This document shows positions 7,926 to 14,439 of a stretch of DNA of 14,715 nt, in pieces (position 1 is the stretch's first letter; each line of letters starts with the position of its first letter). Under the pieces are notes generated by a model, which saw only the letters and a program-made list of their open reading frames with translations, did not search any database and had not been told where the DNA came from. Made by a program: the position numbers and the translations under genes. Origin of the DNA: M3007 sp037130425 (lineage in GTDB: Bacteria; Bacteroidota; Bacteroidia; Chitinophagales; Saprospiraceae); the NCBI GenBank assembly GCA_037130425.1, contig JBAXTB010000120.1:1-14715 (forward strand). Direction: 5' to 3'.

Positions 7926-8144
7926 CAATGTCATTGACTTAAGGTTTTCCGTAGCCCTGAAAGGGCGAAATCAATAACACAGGGTAACGCCCTGTGATTC
8001 AAGGCAGCGTGAAATCCAAGCCCTGAAAGGGCGATATCATGCTACACCGCGTTTGGTTCCGCCATTTTGTTCAAATTGGGCGTTGCCCAATTCTAATGAT
8101 TACGCCCCTTTGGGGCTTTCAAAAAACTTAAGTCAATGACATTG
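7926..8144. mobile_element. MITE-like non-autonomous element with perfect 18-bp TIRs
   Basis: The 219-bp element begins with CAATGTCATTGACTTAAG (7926-7943) and ends with its exact reverse complement (8127-8144). It is bounded by a 10-bp direct repeat. It encodes no transposase. Inside are five compact hairpins: GCCCTGAAAGGGC at 7954-7966 and again at 8020-8032, CACAGGGTAACGCCCTGTG at 7978-7996, AATTGGGCGTTGCCCAATT at 8074-8092 and GCCCCTTTGGGGC at 8104-8116. Hairpins of the GCCCTGAAAGGGC kind are frequent dispersed repeats in Bacteroidota genomes (recollection). A 10-bp duplication fits IS4-type transposases among others, but the mobilising family is inference. It sits 18 bases after the stop of copy 1. 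Confidence 0.82.
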
Positions 8145-8154
8145 GGCTATAGGG
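8145..8154 (+). repeat. Target-site duplication, right copy
   Basis: GGCTATAGGG lies immediately outside the right terminal inverted repeat and is identical to 7916-7925. Removing the element and one copy restores a continuous sequence between the first LprI-like gene and the next operon. Confidence 0.8.
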
Positions 8155-8190
8155 TATATGACAAGCAAAACCCATTAATGAACGGGCCGT

Positions 8191-8211
8191 ATGTATCGGG
8201 TTTCGATACAT
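8191..8211. promoter_or_regulatory. 8-bp-stem palindrome upstream of the EAD11-like operon
   Basis: ATGTATCG (8191-8198) and CGATACAT (8204-8211) form a perfect 8-bp stem around GGTTT, followed by TTAC. It lies 65 bases before the ATG at 8276 and downstream of the mobile element. It could be an operator for the operon or a weak terminator for the gene at 7359. The short T-run makes the operator reading slightly better. Confidence 0.4.
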
Positions 8212-8248
8212 TTACTTAAGGCATGAATGTTTTTTCATCGAAACATAT

Positions 8249-8256
8249 CATCTTTG
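8249..8256 (+). promoter_or_regulatory. Candidate -7 box of the EAD11-like operon
   Basis: CATCTTTG differs from the TAnnTTTG consensus at one position and lies 19 bases before the ATG at 8276, implying a very short leader. No clear TTG is present at the -33 distance. It is the only promoter-like site I see in the 121 bases right of the mobile element. Confidence 0.3.
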
Positions 8257-8275
8257 CAACATATAAATTTCAGAT

Positions 8276-9787
8276 ATGCAGCATTTTGCAAAAATACTCC
8301 GATCATTTGTGGCAGCCAACCGTACTAAATTGGTTTTGGCAATCTTATATGATTTTCTGCCGGCACAGATGCCGCATTTACATGACCAAGTATTGTTGCT
8401 TCAGGCAGGATTGTCGCAGGCAGAACGAGATTTTGCAACCGGTGTGGCAACACGCGCGGAAGTGCAACAAAGTGTTGCAAAGGTTAATGCCGGTTTGCTT
8501 AACGTAATAGGGGAAATAGCCAGATTTTCAGGAGATGAAAAACAGGCGCTGGCACAAGCACAGCAAATAGAATCTGGTTTTCAGGATGAAGAATTCATCA
8601 TGAACAAGGATAGAAGGCCGGTTGGCTTTTTATGGGCAATCGGATTGCCCACAACTGTTTTGATCGGCTTATTGGGATGGTATATCATAAATCAACAAGG
8701 GCAACCGGAAAAAGAACAACAAATTACTGCTCATATAGAACCCGATAATGCGGCAAAAGATCCACAAAAAGCGATTGCTCCGTCTCAACCTGTAACTGAA
8801 AAAACGTCTGCTCCGTCTCAATCTGTAACAGAAAAAACGCTTGCTGCAAATAATCCCCCCGGAAATACCGGTATTTCGCCTGCACGCAGCAGCGAGAAGA
8901 TGGCCTTCCGTCACGTTGCAACGGCAGCGAATACCAGTGGTCAAACAACCATACTCGATCACCCGAAATTGAACGGCAATCCGAAAGCCATCATTTTTGT
9001 TATGCCAACTTACAACGCAAATGGGGCAACTGGTGCCAAACGCTACACCCAGAATGTGGCAGTTCAGTATAAAGGCGATCGCTGGACAATTGTAAATGAA
9101 AATGGCAATGTGGCAATCGCCCCCGGCACCACGTTTAATGTACTAATTGCTCCGCCTAATAACCCGAATTGTTTCACTTATACTACCACGCAAGCGAGTG
9201 TTGCAGGTATCCCCAATGGAACAGTCATCGACCACCCGGCAACAAATGGCAAGTCAGATGCCATGCTTTTAATAACCCAAAACTTAGGCTCCGTTTTTAA
9301 TGATGTCTCACAGGTAACATCCTACTCAAACGGGAAATGGTATATTTCAAATAACGGTTTTCAGGACTATTACGACGGTAAAACGAAAGATACCAGGTAT
9401 GTAATGCCAGTTGGAGCAAGATTTAATGTAATGGTCATTGAAAATAACATCGTACCGGGATTCCCTTTGGCGACGGCTTTTATGCATTTAGTTAAAACCT
9501 CAAATACGATTAAGACGAAACCCTCGCATACTTTCCTAGAGCGTGCGGATCTTACAAATAACCCCAATGCCATGCTGTTTGCAACGGCTTATTGGGGGCA
9601 CGGTGATTCTGATCGAACTAAAGGTTACTTGCAACATGGAGGCCCGTACAATGAAGGCCCTTTGGTGGCTTGGTACGATCACCCGGATGATAAATTGCAC
9701 TTGAAGGATAAAGCCTGGTTTCTATACAACGGCAATTCGGTTCCACTTCAAGAAGGTACAAAAATAAATGTAGTATTCTTTCAATAA
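8276..9787 (+). CDS. Single-pass membrane protein: EAD11-like domain + TM + three DUF7452-like beta repeats
   Basis: The 503-residue protein has four visible parts. Residues 4-84 form an all-helical domain (AKILRSFVAAN, LVLAILYDFLP, QVLLLQAGLSQAERDFATGV, VNAGLLNVIGEI) that resembles EAD11, an adaptor domain of Bacteroidota conflict systems. Residues 116-138 (VGFLWAIGLPTTVLIGLLGW and on) are one membrane helix. KDRR just before it predicts N-inside, C-outside. Residues 139-208 are a polar linker with an 11-residue tandem repeat. Residues 209-294, 302-390 and 401-503 are three related beta-rich units sharing DHP..NG.P.A near the start and G..FNV at the end; the third is more divergent. They resemble DUF7452, from memory. 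The arrangement suggests an envelope sensor signalling inward through EAD contacts, which is inference. No catalytic domain is present. It leads a compact operon, with the next ATG 11 bases after its stop. Confidence 0.78.
   Translation: MQHFAKILRSFVAANRTKLVLAILYDFLPAQMPHLHDQVLLLQAGLSQAERDFATGVATRAEVQQSVAKVNAGLLNVIGEIARFSGDEKQALAQAQQIESGFQDEEFIMNKDRRPVGFLWAIGLPTTVLIGLLGWYIINQQGQPEKEQQITAHIEPDNAAKDPQKAIAPSQPVTEKTSAPSQSVTEKTLAANNPPGNTGISPARSSEKMAFRHVATAANTSGQTTILDHPKLNGNPKAIIFVMPTYNANGATGAKRYTQNVAVQYKGDRWTIVNENGNVAIAPGTTFNVLIAPPNNPNCFTYTTTQASVAGIPNGTVIDHPATNGKSDAMLLITQNLGSVFNDVSQVTSYSNGKWYISNNGFQDYYDGKTKDTRYVMPVGARFNVMVIENNIVPGFPLATAFMHLVKTSNTIKTKPSHTFLERADLTNNPNAMLFATAYWGHGDSDRTKGYLQHGGPYNEGPLVAWYDHPDDKLHLKDKAWFLYNGNSVPLQEGTKINVVFFQ
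8777..8842 (+). repeat. Two 33-nt tandem units in the linker of the membrane protein
   Basis: Units at 8777-8809 and 8810-8842 encode APSQPVTEKTS and APSQSVTEKTL, residues 168-189. They differ by only a few bases, which points to a recent in-frame duplication lengthening the extracytoplasmic linker between the membrane helix and the first beta repeat. Confidence 0.85.
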
Positions 9788-9798
9788 GATCAAACTCA

Positions 9799-10344
9799 AT
9801 GAAATTTCCTTATTCCCAAATGCTATTGCCCTTTTGCATGTTTTGTATTTTCAATGCAAAAGGCCAGAATACGATTGATCCTCAGCGAATTGCGCAAATA
9901 AACGCAAGCATAAACTTAGAATTGTCTGCCGAAGAACAAAACTGGATGTTCGATCAGAGTCAAATGGAGAATGACGAAAAGGAATTTTGTCGGGATACAT
10001 TTCGCATAAATCACGTTCAATGCAATTTATTAAGTGATTGGGATGGTGTGGATATGACATATCTTATCTCCGCTTATGAGTATTTGGCTTCCCAGTATGC
10101 GGAATTGATAGATAAATATGATGCCTTGATGCAAAAACGCTTGAATAAGAAATACCGGAAATCATTTATAAAATCACAAAAATTCTGGATGGCATATCAA
10201 AAACAATTTTTGTCTTTATACGGATTACCGAATAATGAGAATTATGAAATTGCAGACAAGCGCTTAAAAATGAACAAAGAACGTTTGGAAGAAATTTATA
10301 GTTTCTATTCGGATTGGCTTCACGGAAGGTTGGATTTCAAATAA
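9799..10344 (+). CDS. Secreted LprI-like (DUF1311-type) protein, copy 2
   Basis: This 181-residue paralogue of the 7359 gene has the same exported layout: a signal peptide beginning MKFPYSQMLLP with likely cleavage near NAKGQ, then the LprI-like helical core (MTYLISAYEY, YAELIDKYDALM, SQKFWMAYQKQ). By direct comparison 122 of about 182 positions match. The first 38 residues, the YAELIDKYDALM helix and KKYRK are the best conserved, and the last eight residues differ because of a one-base indel. The cysteine in copy 1's MTYC is leucine here. It starts 11 bases after the EAD11-like gene and ends 12 bases before the DUF3841 gene, so all three are probably co-transcribed. Co-expression suggests the secreted protein acts with the outer beta-repeat module, for instance as a partner; this is inference. 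Confidence 0.8.
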   Translation: MKFPYSQMLLPFCMFCIFNAKGQNTIDPQRIAQINASINLELSAEEQNWMFDQSQMENDEKEFCRDTFRINHVQCNLLSDWDGVDMTYLISAYEYLASQYAELIDKYDALMQKRLNKKYRKSFIKSQKFWMAYQKQFLSLYGLPNNENYEIADKRLKMNKERLEEIYSFYSDWLHGRLDFK

Positions 10345-10356
10345 TGAATCAATAAT

Positions 10357-10932
10357 ATGCGTCTCTGGACCTACCAACACCCCGCCGTGCTGAAAGTTCT
10401 TCTACAAGGTGAGCGTTACTATTGCACGTGGGATTGCGTTCCTTCATTAAAATGGCAGCAGGCTTATCGTTGGATGATTGAACAAATGGCGCTTCGGAAC
10501 ATTCAAACCGGCGAGTTTGCCCCTGTATGGGCCTGGCATTCCGTGAATCGCCTCGGCGGTAAACCCGATATGGATTGCGCGCAGGCGCTATTATCTGAAA
10601 ATCAAATAGCAGAGGGCATTGACTTGCTAGCGTTTGAGGTACCCGATCATTTGGCGCTTGTTTCCTTGTATGGTCCGTGGAATCTGATTTTACACCGATT
10701 TTTAGATGGCGAAATACCGGAAACTCAGGAGATTACGGATTGTTTTGCTGCCCAACTTCAGCCACGCCGCGGACGACCCAAATTATATTTTGATGCAATC
10801 CAGGCTTGTTTGCCCTTTATTGACCCAGGCTGGTTGGTTTCTTCGGAAACTTTGGATACCGTAAGTATGCTGGAGGAGCGGCGTATTGCAATGGAAGCAG
10901 TATTAGTTTCCTATAATTATTTGTCAAGATAA
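10357..10932 (+). CDS. DUF3841 domain-containing protein
   Basis: The 191-residue product looks like a full-length DUF3841 protein. Seen motifs are LWTYQHP near the N-terminus (3-9), AYRWMIEQM (36-44), PVWAW (56-60), LAFEVPD (91-97) and LVSLYGPWN (101-109), spaced as in that family. No signal peptide or membrane segment is visible, so it is probably cytosolic. The biochemical function of DUF3841 is unknown, and I see no recognisable catalytic triad or nucleotide-binding motif. It is the third gene of the operon that begins at 8276, starting 12 bases after copy 2. Whether it belongs functionally to the envelope system or is only co-transcribed cannot be told from this window. It is followed by a long inverted repeat and the convergent TonB-dependent receptor. 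Confidence 0.82.
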   Translation: MRLWTYQHPAVLKVLLQGERYYCTWDCVPSLKWQQAYRWMIEQMALRNIQTGEFAPVWAWHSVNRLGGKPDMDCAQALLSENQIAEGIDLLAFEVPDHLALVSLYGPWNLILHRFLDGEIPETQEITDCFAAQLQPRRGRPKLYFDAIQACLPFIDPGWLVSSETLDTVSMLEERRIAMEAVLVSYNYLSR

Positions 10933-11001
10933 CCCCAAGAGGCCACGGTTTCTACACATCTTTCAGAAATCAGATAACGTTGAGTACCCATGAAAACGGC
11001 A

Positions 11002-11175
11002 CCTTCGTGTCCTTTGTGAAACCTTCGTGTTCTTTGTGTTTTTCCCCTCTAAATGGGCTAAGCCAAGGCGCTGTGCTTAACACATCACCTCAAAACCAAA
11101 AATTACAATGTCTTGATGGCCAACCTGAGAGGGGTAAACACAAAGAACACAAAGGTTTCACAAAGGACACAAAGG
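11002..11175. repeat. Long imperfect inverted repeat (CCTTCGTGTCCTTTGTG type)
   Basis: The left arm (11002-11050) begins CCTTCGTGTCCTTTGTGAAA and ends CCCCTCT. The right arm (11128-11175) is its near-complete reverse complement, differing mainly at C/T positions and one small indel, around a 77-nt centre. Each arm itself holds two near-copies of CCTTYGTGTYCTTTGTG. It lies between two convergent genes, so transcripts from either side would form a very long stem, possibly a bidirectional terminator. GAGTAC occurs on both sides (10982-10987 and 11178-11183) and could be a target duplication, but it is short. Similar CCTTTGTGTCCTTTGTG sequences recur in unrelated genomes (recollection). No protein is encoded. 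Confidence 0.75.
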
Positions 11176-11204
11176 CCGAGTACGCGTACACAACTAAACC
11201 GTCA

Positions 11205-13541
11205 TTAAAACTCTATTTTGTAACTCAAATTCGGAATTAAAACGGATGCTACATCCTGCTCTATTTTATTGTCAATCAAATTGTAGCGATAACCTTTGAA
11301 ATCAGGCTGACCCGTTACGTTCAGTATTTTGAGCGCAATTTCACGCGAACTTTTCTTCTTGTTTACCTTGTAACTGGCCGTAAAATGTACATTTAAAGAA
11401 GGATCAGCCTGCAAGGAAAATGCATTTGTTTCATTATACACAATATCTTTTGCAAGATTAGATGCCGCCTCATTTATGGGGGAATACCGGTTGCCGCCTT
11501 GGTAAGTAAAACGCGTATTCAAACTCAACACATTCTGATCGTTTTTACCCATTTTCCATTCTTTTCCGATCAAGAAATTAAACACATAATTCCGGTTAAA
11601 CCTTGAATTGCGCCAAACCTGATCGCCGCCTTTATATTCGGAATTGTACACCGATGCGGTAAATAAATAATAGTAGCCTTTTGAAATGTACTTTTCAAGC
11701 GTAATGTCGATCCCGTAATTTCTGCCTTCGCCGGTATTTTGCAGTTTTTCTCCAAAAAACAAGTCGTTTTGCAGGTTAATAAATGAGAAAGAACTATCGG
11801 CGATTACAGGCACGTTGTATAATTTCTGGAAATAAGGCTCTACTTTGAAGTGAATTAAGTCTGTGATATTACAATCGTAACTCAGCACAAAATGATGCGC
11901 CTTTGTAAAATCAAGGTTTTTATTTATGGCCTTTTCGCCTGTAGCAAGCGCGTTATTGAAATAATAATTCAACTTTTCCAAACGACTATGCAAGCCGTAT
12001 GCCACGCCGATAGATTGTTTTTTGTTCAATTGCTGGCGGAAACCAAGTCTAGGTTCTACTGTATAATGGTTGTTTAGGGTAAAAACTTGCGCATTTACAC
12101 CAATATTCATCACTAATTTATCCGTCAGGTTCACCGACGAACTGCTGTAACCCGAAATCACCGAACTGAACCCGTTTGCATGCACAATTTCCTGTGGTGC
12201 AATACCCGGCGCCGGTGCATTTTTTAACAGGATATTATACATCATGCCGGTCAGTAATATGCCAGTTTTGTTGGTGTGGCGGGCGCTGAATTTTTTGTTT
12301 ATGAAAGAGGATAAAACAAAATTCCAGTTTGTGTTATTGATACTACTTTTCGGCAGCAATTTTAATTCCGGATTTAGTTCCTGCGTTGCCCAATCCGTGT
12401 TGGTTGCCGTTGCCGCCAAGGTCGTTTTTAAATAGGCATTGTTTTTAAAGAAATATTTGTGGCTAATGCCGGCTGCACCCATATTTTGCTTAATATCATT
12501 GCGCTCTTTATCGTCGAAGTATTTCCAATCTGCGCTTTCGGTTTTAGCCTTTGCAAGCGCGCCGTCGGTCATACCGATGCCCCAAAATGAGAAAATACCT
12601 GCTTTTTTTGTAGGGAAATTCAATTTGAATGAAAGATCCTGGTATTTAATGCTGCCTGCATTTTCCGGCAACAGGGGCGCCAACAGGGCAAATGTGGAAT
12701 AACGATAATTGAACAAATAAGAGGCCCGGCCGCCCTTTTTAAATGGCCCTTCCGAAGAGGCATCAATGCCGAGAAAACCCAATTGAAAGGTGTGTTCCCG
12801 CTTTTCATTATTACCCGTTCTCATCGCAATATCAAAAACGCCCGACAAGGCATTGTTGTATTCGGCGGGAAATGCGCCTGTAAAAAAGTCGGAATTGGCC
12901 AGCATTTGGCTGCTTAATGCCGTAATGGTGCCGCCGCCCAATGAATTCAAGTCGCCGAAGTGATTCGGGTTCGGTATTTCCACGCCCTCCATTTTCCATT
13001 GCAGGAATTTAGGCGCATTTCCCCTTACAATAATGCCGTTTTCGCTTGTATTACTGGCCACCCCGGCCATGGAAGATGCCAAACGGGCCGGGTCGTCGAA
13101 GCCGCCTGCATATCGTTTAGCTTCTTCTACACTCAACATTTGGGCGCTCACGGTCGCCATCGAATTCAGCGCTTGCTCCTTGTTGACGCGTGGTTTTATC
13201 ACGATTTCGCCCAGCAAAGCCGTGTTTTCCCTGAGTTGAATGCTCAAAAAGGTTTGTTTTGCGGAAATAAGGGTTACTTCCCGAATAATGGCCGGCTCGT
13301 ACCCGACAAAGGTTACTTTTAAATCATAACGACCGACGGGGACATTTTTGATGGTAAAATTGCCTGAAGTATCGGTTGTAGCGCCCAAATTGGGGTTGGT
13401 TTCGAGCAAAACGACCGTGGCAAAACCGATCGGCGCGTTGGATGCATCATCAATCACCGTCCCGCGAATGGTTTGGGTGGGTTGGGCAAAAACTTGTATC
13501 GTGTAAAATACAAGGAAGAAGATCAAAACAGTACGTATCAT
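11205..13541 (-). CDS. TonB-dependent outer-membrane receptor with N-terminal carboxypeptidase-regulatory-like domain
   Basis: The predicted 778-residue protein starts with a signal peptide, MIRTVLIFFLVFYTIQVFAQ. A CarboxypepD_reg-like beta domain follows (about 24-105: IRGTVIDD, GATTDTSGNFTI, VPVGRYDLKVTFVGYE). The plug region (about 125-235) includes DDPARLASSMAGV, IIVRGNAP and PNPNHFGDLNSLGGG. The remainder is a beta-barrel ending in SYKIEF, with the C-terminal Phe typical of barrel assembly. Such receptors import bulky ligands across the outer membrane using TonB energy; the ligand cannot be read from the sequence. No SusD-like partner is present. I chose ATG 13541 because of the A-rich stretch just before it and the clean signal peptide; ATG 13559 is possible. 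The longer in-frame start at 13658 would overlap the upstream gene and bury the signal peptide. Confidence 0.9.
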   Translation of the reverse strand: MIRTVLIFFLVFYTIQVFAQPTQTIRGTVIDDASNAPIGFATVVLLETNPNLGATTDTSGNFTIKNVPVGRYDLKVTFVGYEPAIIREVTLISAKQTFLSIQLRENTALLGEIVIKPRVNKEQALNSMATVSAQMLSVEEAKRYAGGFDDPARLASSMAGVASNTSENGIIVRGNAPKFLQWKMEGVEIPNPNHFGDLNSLGGGTITALSSQMLANSDFFTGAFPAEYNNALSGVFDIAMRTGNNEKREHTFQLGFLGIDASSEGPFKKGGRASYLFNYRYSTFALLAPLLPENAGSIKYQDLSFKLNFPTKKAGIFSFWGIGMTDGALAKAKTESADWKYFDDKERNDIKQNMGAAGISHKYFFKNNAYLKTTLAATATNTDWATQELNPELKLLPKSSINNTNWNFVLSSFINKKFSARHTNKTGILLTGMMYNILLKNAPAPGIAPQEIVHANGFSSVISGYSSSSVNLTDKLVMNIGVNAQVFTLNNHYTVEPRLGFRQQLNKKQSIGVAYGLHSRLEKLNYYFNNALATGEKAINKNLDFTKAHHFVLSYDCNITDLIHFKVEPYFQKLYNVPVIADSSFSFINLQNDLFFGEKLQNTGEGRNYGIDITLEKYISKGYYYLFTASVYNSEYKGGDQVWRNSRFNRNYVFNFLIGKEWKMGKNDQNVLSLNTRFTYQGGNRYSPINEAASNLAKDIVYNETNAFSLQADPSLNVHFTASYKVNKKKSSREIALKILNVTGQPDFKGYRYNLIDNKIEQDVASVLIPNLSYKIEF

Positions 13542-13568
13542 TTTTTTAGAAGTTAGCATTAGAAAGTA

Positions 13569-13599
13569 CAAAGGTCTTTCCAACCCTAAGCCCCTACAA
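13569..13599 (-). promoter_or_regulatory. Candidate promoter of the TonB-dependent receptor gene
   Basis: On the minus strand TTG (13599-13597) is followed after 20 bases by GACCTTTG (13576-13569), close to the Bacteroidota TTG-N19/20-TAnnTTTG pattern with one mismatch in the -7 box. It lies about 28 bases before ATG 13541. This supports independent transcription of the receptor gene despite the regulator gene upstream on the same strand. Confidence 0.4.
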
Positions 13600-13615
13600 T
13601 ACTGATTTATCAGTA
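13600..13615. promoter_or_regulatory. 6-bp palindrome abutting the -33 element
   Basis: TACTGATTTATCAGTA is a perfect inverted repeat (TACTGA/TCAGTA, loop TTTA) directly next to the putative -33 TTG of the receptor promoter. This position is typical for an activator site, and the LuxR-type regulator encoded just upstream is the obvious candidate. It could instead be a small hairpin after the regulator's stop codon at 13630. Confidence 0.4.
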
Positions 13616-13629
13616 CAAGCCCCAAACCG

Positions 13630-14400
13630 TTAATCCAACAGCCCGAATTTTGAAGCAAACATGATGGCTTCCACGGAGTTATTCGCGCCCAATTTTTCCA
13701 GGAACCGCTGCCGATGGGTATTGACGGTATGCAGGCTAATTGACAACTTGTTTGAAATTTCCTTGCTCAATAATCCGTCTTTTACAAGCTTCAGAATTTC
13801 TTTTTCCCTTTTGGTTAATTCAAAACGCGCTTTTGGCGGTGGTTCTACCGGTACGATTGCACCGGTTCTAAAATTTAATAATTGACATTTAATACCGTCA
13901 TATTCTTCCTGGTTGGGCGAAAAATCAACAAAACCGATGAGTAACCAAATTTGCCCGATTTTATCTAATTCTAATATTTGATATTGCTCAATCAGCCGAA
14001 CATATTTGTTTTGGGCATTCAGCATCCGGTATTCCTGGATTACTTTATGGGTTAATTTATCTTCCTTTGAAAAATTATTAAATATTTTTATCGTAGAAAC
14101 GCCCTGGTGGCTCAATTTTAGTTTGTCTTCCGGATGAATTTTATCTTCAAAAAATTGTTGCCCGATTTTTTCATAATCGGAGGGTTCAAAACCCAATAAA
14201 GCGCCGAAATTCGAAGAATAAAAAACAACCTGACACGTAGACATGTCAAAGACGCTAATGCCTGAATTGCCGATGGTTGATAGAACTTGTAATGCAGCAG
14301 TGTGCTTCTGCAAGATCGAGTAATCTAAATTTTCCTCGTTGAATTTGAATTGCGACAAGTATTTGAAAAAGATTTCCTCAACGTTGCTTGGTTCGGCCAT
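13630..14400 (-). CDS. PAS-domain LuxR-family transcriptional regulator
   Basis: The 256-residue protein joins a PAS-like sensor region (about 35-160: ISVFDMSTCQVVFYSSNFGA, then LLGFEPSDYEKIG, HPEDKLKL and IWLLIGFVDFSP) to a C-terminal LuxR/GerE helix-turn-helix at 193-256. The HTH carries the diagnostic LTKREKEILKLV, SKEISNKLSISLHTVNTHR and EKLGANNSVEA. It lacks a receiver domain, so it is a one-component regulator rather than a two-component partner. It should be cytosolic, with a small molecule or redox signal possibly sensed by PAS. PAS-LuxR proteins of this layout are common in Bacteroidota. The stop lies 88 bases before the receptor ATG, and the start is 39 bases after the phnA stop on the same strand. 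Control of the receptor gene is inference from adjacency and the palindrome at 13600-13615. Confidence 0.88.
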   Translation of the reverse strand: MAEPSNVEEIFFKYLSQFKFNEENLDYSILQKHTAALQVLSTIGNSGISVFDMSTCQVVFYSSNFGALLGFEPSDYEKIGQQFFEDKIHPEDKLKLSHQGVSTIKIFNNFSKEDKLTHKVIQEYRMLNAQNKYVRLIEQYQILELDKIGQIWLLIGFVDFSPNQEEYDGIKCQLLNFRTGAIVPVEPPPKARFELTKREKEILKLVKDGLLSKEISNKLSISLHTVNTHRQRFLEKLGANNSVEAIMFASKFGLLD

Positions 14401-14439
14401 TCTAATTTGAATAATTAATTAAAGTTGATGCGCTAATAA

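Noticed and set aside
7954..8116. Repeated short palindromes considered as a CRISPR array
   Set aside because: Units are of different sequence, unevenly spaced and enclosed by transposon-type terminal inverted repeats; no direct-repeat/spacer pattern or cas genes.
13542..13658. In-frame N-terminal extension of the TonB-dependent receptor
   Set aside because: It overlaps the end of the LuxR gene, buries the signal peptide and reads as non-coding leader; ATG 13541 follows an A-rich stretch.
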